Source: Kitasatospora sp. NBC_00240
GTDB lineage: Bacteria > Actinomycetota > Actinomycetes > Streptomycetales > Streptomycetaceae
Assembly: GCF_026342405.1 (NCBI RefSeq)
Contig: NZ_JAPEMU010000001.1
Coordinates: 1,860,001 to 1,924,000, forward strand
Reading direction: 5' to 3'
Length of the DNA stretch: 64,000 bases
The notes under the pieces are model-generated. The model made no database searches and was not told the DNA's origin. It saw only the letters and a program-made list of their open reading frames with translations. Below are positions 57,485 through 64,000 of this stretch, piece after piece. The position numbers and the translations under genes were made by a program. The stretch's first letter is position 1. Each line of letters begins with the position of its first letter.

Positions 57485-59551
57485 ATGCCCGACCGCGCCA
57501 CGGTACGAACAGGGCAGGCCCCGCCTGTGGAACACCCCCGGCAGCTGCGCAACGTGGTCCTGATCGGCTGCAGCGGCGCCGGCAAGACCACCCTCGCGGA
57601 GTCCCTCGCCCTCGCCGCCGGTGCCGTCACCCGGGCCGGCCGGGTCCCCGACGGCAACACCGTCTCCGACCACGAGGAGATCGAGCACAAGCAGCAGCGC
57701 TCGGTGCAGCTGGCCGTGCTGCCGCTGGAGTGGCGTGGCACCAAGATCAACCTGCTGGACCCGCCCGGCCATCCCGACTTCGCCGCCGAACTGCGCGCCG
57801 CCCTGCACGCCGCCGACGGCGCCGTCTTCGTGGTCTCCGCCACCGACCCGGTCACCGCCCCCACCCGCGCCCTGTGGCGCGAGTGCGCCGCCGCCGGCAT
57901 CCCCCGGGCCGTCGCCGTCGCCAAGTTCGACATCGCCCGCAGCGGCTTCGACGAGATCCTGACCGCCTGCCACGACGCCTTCGGCCTCGGCCCCGACACC
58001 CTGCGGCCGCGCTACCTCCCGCTGGACCACGGCGGCCGCCCCACCGGCTCGCTCGACCTGCTCACCGGCCGCGGCTACGGCGACGACGGACCCGCCCCCG
58101 ACCCCACCCCGGAGAGCGCCGCCGCCCGCGAGAGCCTGGTCGAGGCCATCTCCGGCCAGGACGACACACTGATGGAGCGCTACCTCGCCGGCGAGGAACT
58201 GGACGCCGACGCCCTCGCCGACGGGCTGCGCCGGGAGGTGCTCGACTGCGCCCTGCACCCCGCGCTGGCCACCACCGACAACGGCCTCGGCGCCGCCGAG
58301 CTCCTCGACCTGATCGTCACCGCCTTCCCCGACCCCACCCACCGCCGCCCGCCCGCACCCGACTGCGACCCCGAAGCGCCGCTCACCGCCCAGGTGATCC
58401 GCATCACCGGCGACGCCTACGTCGGCCGGATCAGCCTGGTCCGGATGCTCGCCGGCACCCTGCGCCCCGACACCCACGTGGAGATCACCGGCCCGGACGG
58501 CCGGGAACCCACCGAGGAGCGCGTCACCACCCTCACCAGCCCGTTCGGCAAGCAGCACCACCCCGTGCCGCACGCCCTGCCCGGCGACCTGGTCTGCATC
58601 GCCAAGCTCACCTCCGCCCGGGCCGGCGACACCCTCAACGACCCCGGCCACGGCGCCCCGCTCGACCCGTGGCCGCTCGCCGAGCCGCTGCTGCCGATCG
58701 CCGTCGAGGCGCACAGCAAGGCCGACGACGACAAGCTCTCCCAGGCCCTCACCCGACTCACCGCCGAGGACCCGGCGCTGCGGCTGGAACAGAACGCCGA
58801 CACCCACCAGCTGGTCCTGTGGTGCACCGGCGAGGCGCACGCCGAGGTCGTGCTCGACCGGCTCCGGGGCCGGTACGGCGTGCACGTCGACACCGTCCCG
58901 CACCGGGTGGCCCTGCGCGAGACCTTCGGCACCGCCGCCGCCGGGCACGGCCGGCTGGTCAAGCAGTCCGGCGGCCACGGCCAGTACGCGATCTGCGACC
59001 TGGAGGTGGAGCCGCTGCCGACCGGCTCCGGCTTCGAGTTCCAGGACCGGGTGGTCGGCGGCAGCGTGCCCAAGCACTTCATCCCCTCCGTCGAGAAGGG
59101 CGTCCGGGCGCAGCTCGCCAAGGGCGTCACCACCGGCCATCCGCTCACCGACGTCCGGGTCACCCTGGTCGACGGCAAGGCGCACTCGGTGGACTCCTCC
59201 GACTCGGCCTTCCAGAACGCGGCCGCCCTCGCCCTGCGCGACGCCGCCGGGCACGCGGTGATCCGGCTGCTGGAACCGGTCGCCGCCGTCGGCGTCCTGC
59301 TGCCCGACGACTACCTCGGCGCGGTGCTCGGCGACCTCTCCGCCCGCCGCGGCCGGGTCCTCGGCACCGAGATCGGCGGCCCCGGCCTGACCCTGCTGCG
59401 CGCCGAGGTCCCCGAACTCGAACTCGCCCGCTACCCCGTGGACCTGCGCTCGCTCACCCACGGCACCGCCGAGTTCTCCCGGGCCCACCTGCGGCACGAG
59501 CCCATGCCCGCCGCGCTCGCGGCCCAGGTCACCGCGCAGGGCGAGGAGTAG
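57485..59551 (+). CDS. Elongation factor G-like protein EF-G2
   Basis: The 688-aa translational GTPase paralogue has all EF-G domains (G, II, III, IV with GSVPKHFIPSVEKGV, and V). The G motifs are altered: G1 is GCSGAGKTT (28-36) rather than GHIDAGKTT, G3 is DPPGH (92-96) rather than DTPGH, and G4 is AKFD (146-149) rather than NKMD. Mycobacterial EF-G2 binds nucleotide but lacks ribosome-dependent GTPase activity, and this looks the same class. ATG 57485 follows GGGAGGAG by 9 nt. It is divergent from pgsA. Function unknown. Confidence 0.94.
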   Translation: MPDRATVRTGQAPPVEHPRQLRNVVLIGCSGAGKTTLAESLALAAGAVTRAGRVPDGNTVSDHEEIEHKQQRSVQLAVLPLEWRGTKINLLDPPGHPDFAAELRAALHAADGAVFVVSATDPVTAPTRALWRECAAAGIPRAVAVAKFDIARSGFDEILTACHDAFGLGPDTLRPRYLPLDHGGRPTGSLDLLTGRGYGDDGPAPDPTPESAAARESLVEAISGQDDTLMERYLAGEELDADALADGLRREVLDCALHPALATTDNGLGAAELLDLIVTAFPDPTHRRPPAPDCDPEAPLTAQVIRITGDAYVGRISLVRMLAGTLRPDTHVEITGPDGREPTEERVTTLTSPFGKQHHPVPHALPGDLVCIAKLTSARAGDTLNDPGHGAPLDPWPLAEPLLPIAVEAHSKADDDKLSQALTRLTAEDPALRLEQNADTHQLVLWCTGEAHAEVVLDRLRGRYGVHVDTVPHRVALRETFGTAAAGHGRLVKQSGGHGQYAICDLEVEPLPTGSGFEFQDRVVGGSVPKHFIPSVEKGVRAQLAKGVTTGHPLTDVRVTLVDGKAHSVDSSDSAFQNAAALALRDAAGHAVIRLLEPVAAVGVLLPDDYLGAVLGDLSARRGRVLGTEIGGPGLTLLRAEVPELELARYPVDLRSLTHGTAEFSRAHLRHEPMPAALAAQVTAQGEE

Positions 59552-59922
59552 CCCCGCCCCACCCGGCGCCCGGGGCCGTCCCCGTCCGGCACCCGTCGTG
59601 GGCCGACGGGTGGCGACCGCGTCGCCGGAGCGGGGACGAACCGATCAACGGTTCACCAGGTGTTCACACCGCCGGGCCCGGCGGACAGTGACACCCGCGG
59701 CGCCCGCGGCGCTGTACCTCCTGAGACGAACGCCGAACGGCCGGCCCACCGGTCCGAACCCGAGCCGAGCGGTCCACCCGGCAGCCGCACCGCCCTCCCG
59801 CCGCCCACCGGCGGCGCCCCCCGGGCGGGCGCCCGGCTCCTGGACGGCCGTGGGCCCGCGCCGGTCCGTCCGGCTCGTCGGTACCCGTCCACGCCCGTCC
59901 CCACCGCAGAGGCCGTCCAGCG
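59552..59922. other. Intergenic region upstream of the surface-polysaccharide genes
   Basis: About 370 bases. A terminator for EF-G2 lies at 59590-59612. A pair of GTTCAC repeats 11 bp apart (59651, 59662) and a perfect CCGCCGGGCCCGGCGG palindrome (59669-59684) follow and may be control sites. No gene is supported. Confidence 0.45.
59590..59612. terminator. Terminator after EF-G2
   Basis: CACCCGTCG-TGGGC-CGACGGGTG, a perfect 9-bp stem 38 nt beyond the stop. Confidence 0.65.
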
Positions 59923-60498
59923 ATGCAAGAACTCCCCCACCCGGCAGCCGAGGACACCGCCCTGGTCCCGCACCCGTACCAGGGCGCTCAGCCGTACCAG
60001 GGCGCTCAGCCCGGGCCGGAGGCCGGCCGGGCGGACGCCCCCGCGCCCCGCCCCGTCTTCGTCGACTCCTCCGGTCGCCGCCAGCGCCGCGTCCGCCGCC
60101 TCGGCCGCCTGCTCGTCGTGCCCGCGGCCGGCTACCTCGTCCTGCTGATCAGCTCGCTGCTCGGCGGCCCCACCGTCGAGTCCCCCTTCCTGCCCTCGGC
60201 GCAGGCCCCCCAGCCCGCCCCCAGCACCCCGGCCCCCGCGCCCGCACCGCCGGCCCCGGCCGACGACCCGGCCAAGGCCGGCGCGACGAAGCCGCCGGCC
60301 GCCCCCTCGCGCACCGCGCCCGCCGCGCCGCCGACCGGCCCCCGCAGCACCGGCACGGCCGGGGCGACACCCGCCCCGAGCGCCGTCCAGTCCTCCCCCG
60401 CCCCCGGCACCGGCAGCACCCCCACGGCCACCGCCGCCGAACACGGCCGCTCCGGCGCCGCGCCGGGCCAGAGCGGCAAGCCGACCACCCACCCGTGA
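59923..60498 (+). CDS. Single-pass membrane protein with Pro/Ala-rich exported tail
   Basis: The 191-aa protein has a cytoplasmic part with a duplicated YQGAQP unit, a basic RRQRRVRRLGR stretch, one membrane helix (LLVVPAAGYLVLLISSLL, about 64-81) and a 110-residue Pro/Ala/Thr/Ser-rich exterior tail. No enzyme domain is seen. Its stop overlaps the GTG of the deacetylase/GT2 gene (GTGA), so the two are translated together and probably act together, like the small partner in Streptomyces matAB; orthology to MatA is not established. Confidence 0.75.
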   Translation: MQELPHPAAEDTALVPHPYQGAQPYQGAQPGPEAGRADAPAPRPVFVDSSGRRQRRVRRLGRLLVVPAAGYLVLLISSLLGGPTVESPFLPSAQAPQPAPSTPAPAPAPPAPADDPAKAGATKPPAAPSRTAPAAPPTGPRSTGTAGATPAPSAVQSSPAPGTGSTPTATAAEHGRSGAAPGQSGKPTTHP

Positions 60499-62855
60499 AC
60501 CGCCCCACCGGTACCAGCCAGGAAGCACCCCCCTTGTCGAACAACCGCCGCCGGCGCCGGGGCAGGCGCGGCACCGTCCGCAACGTCCCGCTGCGCACCC
60601 ACTGGCTGCTGCTGACCGCCCTCGTCGCCACGCTCGCCGCCGCCCTGCTGATCCAGGGCTACACCCAGCACATGTTCGACGGCACGGCCGACGGCGCACC
60701 CCGGGCGCAGGGTCCGGCCGGCGGCGTCCCTGCGCAGATCACCGCCGGCGGCCCCGTCATCGAGAGCACCGCCGCCCGCACCGCCTCGCCCGCCGCCCGC
60801 ACCGTCGCCCTGACCTTCGACGACGGACCCGACCCGGTCTGGACCCCGCAGATCCTGGACGTCCTGCGGCGCCACCACGTGCACGCCACCTTCTTCACCG
60901 TCGGCACCCAGGTCGCCGCCCACCCCGAGCTGGCCCGGCGGATCGTCGCCGAGGGCCACCAGATCGGCCTGCACACCTTCACCCACACCGACCTGGGCGC
61001 CGCACCCGCCTGGCGGCGATCCCTGGAACTGCGCGAGAGCCAACTCGCCATCGCCGGCGCCACCGGCGTCACCACCCCGCTGCTGCGCCCGCCGTACTCC
61101 TCCGGCGCCGACGCACTGGACGACGCCGACTGGAGCGCCCTGCTCCAGGCCGGCCGGGAGGGCTATCTGAGCGTCCTCACCACCCAGGACAGCGAGGACT
61201 GGCGCCGGCCCGGCGTCGACCGGATCGTCGCCGACGCCACCCCCCGGGGCACCGACGGCCAGATCCTGCTCATGCACGACGCGGGCGGTGACCGCAGCCA
61301 GACCGTCGCCGCCCTGGACCAGCTCATCCCCCGGCTCACCTCCGCCGGATTCCGCTTCGCCACGGTCGCCGACGCGGTCGGCCTCAGCACCGCCGAGCGG
61401 CCCGCCACCGCCGCCGACCACTGGCAGGGGCTCGCCCTCATCACCGCGCTGCGCACCAGCGACCTGCTGCTGCGGGGCCTCTCCTGGCTGCTCTGGGCGG
61501 CCGGGGCGATCAGCGTGCTGCGCGCCGTCGCCGTCCTGGTGGCCGCCCGGCGCCATGTGCGCATGCGGCGCAAGCCCTGGGGCAGACCGATCACCGAACG
61601 GGTGAGCGTGATCGTGCCGGCGTACAACGAGAGCGCGGGCATCGAGGCAGCCGTGCGCTCCCTGCTGGCCTCCGACCACCCGGTGGAGATCATCGTCGTC
61701 GACGACGGCTCCACCGACGGCACCGCCGACCTCGTCGAGGCGCTGAACCTGCCCGGGGTCCGGGTGATCCGCCAGCCGAACGCCGGCAAGCCGGCCGCCC
61801 TCAACACCGGTATCGCCGCCGCCTCGTGCGACCTCCTGGTGATGGTCGACGGCGACACCGTCTTCGAACCGGACGCCGTCCGCATGATCGTCCAGCCCTT
61901 CGCCCAGCGCCGGGTCGGCGCCGTCTCGGGCAACGCCAAGGTCGTCAACCGCGGTGGCCTGCTCGGTCGCTGGCAGCACATCGAGTACGTCGTCGGCTTC
62001 AACCTCGACCGCCGGCTCTTCGACCTCGCCGAGTGCATGCCCACCGTGCCCGGCGCCGTCGGCGCGTTCCGCCGCGAGGCCCTGCTGCGGGTCGGCGGCG
62101 TCAGCGACATCACCCTCGCCGAGGACACCGACCTCACCATGGCGCTCTGCCGGGACGGCTGGCGCGTCGTGTACGAGGAGCGCGCCAAGGCCTGGACGGA
62201 GGCGCCCGCCTCGCTCGGCGCCCTGTGGAAGCAGCGCTACCGCTGGTGCTACGGCACCCTGCAGGCGATGTGGAAGCACCGCGGAGCGCTCGTCCAGCGC
62301 GGACAGGCCGGCAAGCTCGGCCGGCGCGGGCTGCTCTACCTGCTGATGTTCCAGGTCCTGCTGCCGCTGCTCGCCCCCGTCGTGGACGTCTTCGCCGTGT
62401 ACGGCCTGATCTTCCTCGACCCGGTGCGGATCGTCGGCCTGTGGGGCGCCTTCCTGCTCCTCCAGGTCCTGATGGGTCTCTACGCCTTCCGCCTGGACAA
62501 GGAGCGCGCCGGGCCGCTCTGGAGCCTGCCGCTCCAGCAGTTCGTCTACCGCCAGTTGATGTACCTGGTCGTCATCCAGTCGGTCTTCACCGCCGTCGCC
62601 GGGTCGCGGCTGCGCTGGCAGCGGATGGAGCGGTACGGGAGCCTGCGGGTGCCCGGGGGCGCACGTCCGGCGCCCGCGGAGCCGCCGGTGCCGGCCGGCC
62701 TCGAACTCGCCCACGCGTGGACCCGTGAGGCCCACGCCGCGGCGGCCGCCGGCACCGGGCCGGGGCTGCACACCGGCCCGCCCGGCCTTCCCCGGCAGGC
62801 CCCGGACCCGGCCGCACACCCGCCCGGCGGCCCGGCCCGCGGAGACTTCGGCTGA
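60495..62855 (+). CDS. Bifunctional polysaccharide deacetylase / family 2 glycosyltransferase (MatB-like)
   Basis: The 786-aa protein combines an N-terminal membrane helix, an exterior NodB deacetylase (TFDDGPD about 106-112, HTFTH about 159, RPPYSS), further helices, a cytoplasmic GT2 domain (VSVIVPAYNES about 369, VDGDTVF about 450, EDTDLTM, QRYRW about 579) and C-terminal helices. The GT2 has the D, DxD, ED and QxxRW motifs of processive chitin/hyaluronan/PNAG synthases. It likely makes and partly deacetylates an extracellular amino-polysaccharide, as MatB does. GTG 60495 overlaps the upstream stop; TTG 60534, with AGGAAG 8 nt upstream, may be the real start. Confidence 0.92.
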   Translation: MNRPTGTSQEAPPLSNNRRRRRGRRGTVRNVPLRTHWLLLTALVATLAAALLIQGYTQHMFDGTADGAPRAQGPAGGVPAQITAGGPVIESTAARTASPAARTVALTFDDGPDPVWTPQILDVLRRHHVHATFFTVGTQVAAHPELARRIVAEGHQIGLHTFTHTDLGAAPAWRRSLELRESQLAIAGATGVTTPLLRPPYSSGADALDDADWSALLQAGREGYLSVLTTQDSEDWRRPGVDRIVADATPRGTDGQILLMHDAGGDRSQTVAALDQLIPRLTSAGFRFATVADAVGLSTAERPATAADHWQGLALITALRTSDLLLRGLSWLLWAAGAISVLRAVAVLVAARRHVRMRRKPWGRPITERVSVIVPAYNESAGIEAAVRSLLASDHPVEIIVVDDGSTDGTADLVEALNLPGVRVIRQPNAGKPAALNTGIAAASCDLLVMVDGDTVFEPDAVRMIVQPFAQRRVGAVSGNAKVVNRGGLLGRWQHIEYVVGFNLDRRLFDLAECMPTVPGAVGAFRREALLRVGGVSDITLAEDTDLTMALCRDGWRVVYEERAKAWTEAPASLGALWKQRYRWCYGTLQAMWKHRGALVQRGQAGKLGRRGLLYLLMFQVLLPLLAPVVDVFAVYGLIFLDPVRIVGLWGAFLLLQVLMGLYAFRLDKERAGPLWSLPLQQFVYRQLMYLVVIQSVFTAVAGSRLRWQRMERYGSLRVPGGARPAPAEPPVPAGLELAHAWTREAHAAAAAGTGPGLHTGPPGLPRQAPDPAAHPPGGPARGDFG

Positions 62856-62861
62856 GGCGCC

Positions 62862-62904
62862 GCTGCCCCCGGGGCTCCCGGTCGCCGGGAGACCTCGGGG
62901 CAGC
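62862..62904. terminator. Terminator after the deacetylase/GT2 gene
   Basis: GCTGCCCC...GGGGCAGC encloses CTCCCGG-TCG-CCGGGAG, a two-tier hairpin starting just after the stop. Confidence 0.7.
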
Positions 62905-63096
62905 CCGGCGGGTGCCCCGGGGAGGGTCACCGGGGGTGCTCCACGAACGGCACGGACACCGGTACCGAAAAGTTGCGTCCAGGGTGTGACGAACGGGACG
63001 GCGGCCGCGCTGAGGGACATGAGAGACGGCCACCGCCGGTCCCACCGGACAGGCCGGCTCTCACCCGCCCCCATCACTGACAGTGAACGGTCACCC

Positions 63097-63885
63097 ATGC
63101 GCGCTTCTCTCACCGCCCGCGCCGTCTTCACGGCAGCGGCTGCCGGCCTCATGATCCTGCCCGCGGCGCCCTCGGCCTTCGCCACCGCCGGCACCTACAC
63201 CGTCCCGGTCCACCAGGACCTTCCGCTCACGGCCGCCGGATTCGGCGAGCACGAGGCGAAGTGCGGGACGATCGGCACCGACCAGGACGGCTGGCACTTC
63301 GTCCTGCCGGGCAACTCGACGGACTTCGTCAAGCTCACGGTCGCCTTCGACAACGGCGCACCGCAGGTGGTCACCGTCTTCGGACCGCCCACCACCAAGC
63401 ACGCCTACGTCGCGTCGGCCCCGGGCGCCAAGCTCACCTCGGCCAGCGCCGAGGTGAAGGGCGGCGAGGTGAAGTGGTTCAACCTCTCGCACACCTGCCC
63501 GGCCGTCAGCACCTCCCCGAGCCCCACCCCGTCCACGCCGGTCCCGTCGACCTCCACGACGCCGGGTACCACCGCCTCGCCGAGCGCGACGACCACCGCG
63601 ACGCCGTCCACGTCCGGGTCGCCCTCCGCCTCCGCCTCCCCGTCGGCGTCGGCCACCACCGGGACCTCGGCCGGCCCCACCGCGACATCCACCCCCTCGA
63701 CCGGCTCGACGGTCGACGCGGCCGCCGGCGGGTCCCCCTCGCCCTCGGCGAGCGCGGAGGCGACCGGTTCGGGCAGCCTGGCCTCGACCGGTGCGAACAT
63801 CGGTCTGACCCTGCTCGCCGCCCTCGGACTGGTCGGGGCCGGCACCGTCCTGGTCATGCGCCGCCGCCGGGCGGGTCAGCACTGA
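63097..63885 (+). CDS. Secreted LAXTG-anchored surface protein
   Basis: The 262-aa protein has a signal peptide (MRASLTARAVFTAAAAGLMILPAAPSAFA split: basic start, hydrophobic core, AFA cleavage), a globular part of about 120 residues with two Cys, a Ser/Thr/Pro-rich wall-spanning stalk (about 145-225), and a sorting signal LASTG (228-232) plus hydrophobic helix and RRRR tail. LAXTG is the recognition motif of streptomycete class E sortases. The globular domain is not recognised. ATG 63097. Placement after the polysaccharide synthase suggests a surface role. Confidence 0.88.
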   Translation: MRASLTARAVFTAAAAGLMILPAAPSAFATAGTYTVPVHQDLPLTAAGFGEHEAKCGTIGTDQDGWHFVLPGNSTDFVKLTVAFDNGAPQVVTVFGPPTTKHAYVASAPGAKLTSASAEVKGGEVKWFNLSHTCPAVSTSPSPTPSTPVPSTSTTPGTTASPSATTTATPSTSGSPSASASPSASATTGTSAGPTATSTPSTGSTVDAAAGGSPSPSASAEATGSGSLASTGANIGLTLLAALGLVGAGTVLVMRRRRAGQH

Positions 63886-63910
63886 CCCGACCGCCCACCG
63901 GCGGGGTGCC

Positions 63911-63940
63911 GACAGGGCGGGCCACCCGGCCCGCCCTGTC
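63911..63940. terminator. Terminator after the LAXTG gene
   Basis: GACAGGGCGGGCC-ACCC-GGCCCGCCCTGTC, a perfect 13-bp stem. Confidence 0.88.
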
Positions 63941-63950
63941 GTCACCACCC

Positions 63951-63995
63951 GCAGCGGACCGCGACGCAGCGGTCCGCGACGCAGCGGTCCGCGAC
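63951..63995. repeat. 15-bp tandem repeat, three copies
   Basis: GCAGCGGTCCGCGAC in three contiguous units (the first has A for T). Each contains the dyad GCGGTCCGC. It reaches almost to the end of the window and may continue. Confidence 0.85.
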
Positions 63996-64000
63996 GCGTC

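Noticed and set aside
60132..63194. 1020-codon minus-strand frame across the deacetylase/GT2 gene
   Set aside because: It is the mirror of a gene with intact NodB and GT2 motifs, and has only low-complexity sequence.
63951..63995. Possible CRISPR repeats
   Set aside because: Units are contiguous 15-mers without spacers and no cas genes are present.

Overview
The window is a high-GC (roughly 73%) actinobacterial chromosome segment. It almost certainly comes from Streptomycetaceae (Streptomyces or Kitasatospora): it carries bldD with its intact c-di-GMP signature, an actinobacterial-type EF-G2, PIM-type phosphoinositide genes, a zinc-free S4, an LAXTG sortase substrate, many GTG/TTG starts and long perfect-stem terminators without U-tracts. 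It is almost entirely housekeeping core with a few accessory insertions. No tRNA, rRNA, IS element, prophage or CRISPR array was seen.

Layout. 1-2.6 kb (minus): pyrR-pyrB-pyrC, with a PyrR-binding-loop-like hairpin over the pyrR Shine-Dalgarno. 2.8-3.5 kb: bldD. 3.6-5.8 kb (minus): a hypothetical protein and a thioesterase-like protein. 5.8-8.1 kb (minus): M24-like protein, efp, nusB. 8.3-14.4 kb is an accessory insert: rpmG/rpmE paralogues without zinc ligands behind a Zur-like box, a NiCoT transporter under a cobalamin riboswitch with a divergent ArsR regulator, a quinone-oxidoreductase/MarR pair, a Nei/Fpg glycosylase and a P-loop kinase-like protein. 14.4-22.0 kb (minus): shikimate genes aroE-aroC-aroK-aroB-aroQ preceded by two tandem mltG paralogues. 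22.1-26.2 kb (minus): DUF948 protein, small membrane protein, alaS, ruvX/yqgF. 26.6-29.3 kb (plus): a STAND ATPase and a TPR protein.

29.4-32.8 kb (minus): rpsD with a long structured leader ending in a U-tract terminator, rarA/mgsA, ppk2. 33.1-34.6 kb: LysR regulator and GNAT. 34.7-38.5 kb (minus): MBL-fold hydrolase, hisS, aspS in an overlapping operon. 38.8-41.1 kb (plus): membrane cyclophilin and a DUF349 protein. 41.1-50.5 kb (minus): ruvC-ruvA-ruvB, yajC-secD-secF, apt, relA. 50.6-57.2 kb (minus): pgsA-patA-like-pimA-like (phosphatidylinositol mannoside start), a tautomerase-like protein, a membrane protein, pdxS-pdxT, yebC. 57.5-59.6 kb (plus): EF-G2. 59.9-63.9 kb (plus): a small membrane protein translationally coupled to a polysaccharide deacetylase/GT2 fusion (MatAB-like architecture), then an LAXTG surface protein.

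The best leads are regulatory RNAs and degenerate enzymes: the rpsD leader/attenuator, the PyrR-binding leader, an M24 protein that has lost three of five metal ligands next to efp, tandem MltG copies (one with a 200-residue Gln-rich cytoplasmic tail), an EF-G2 with eroded GTPase motifs, and the surface-polysaccharide locus at the right end.
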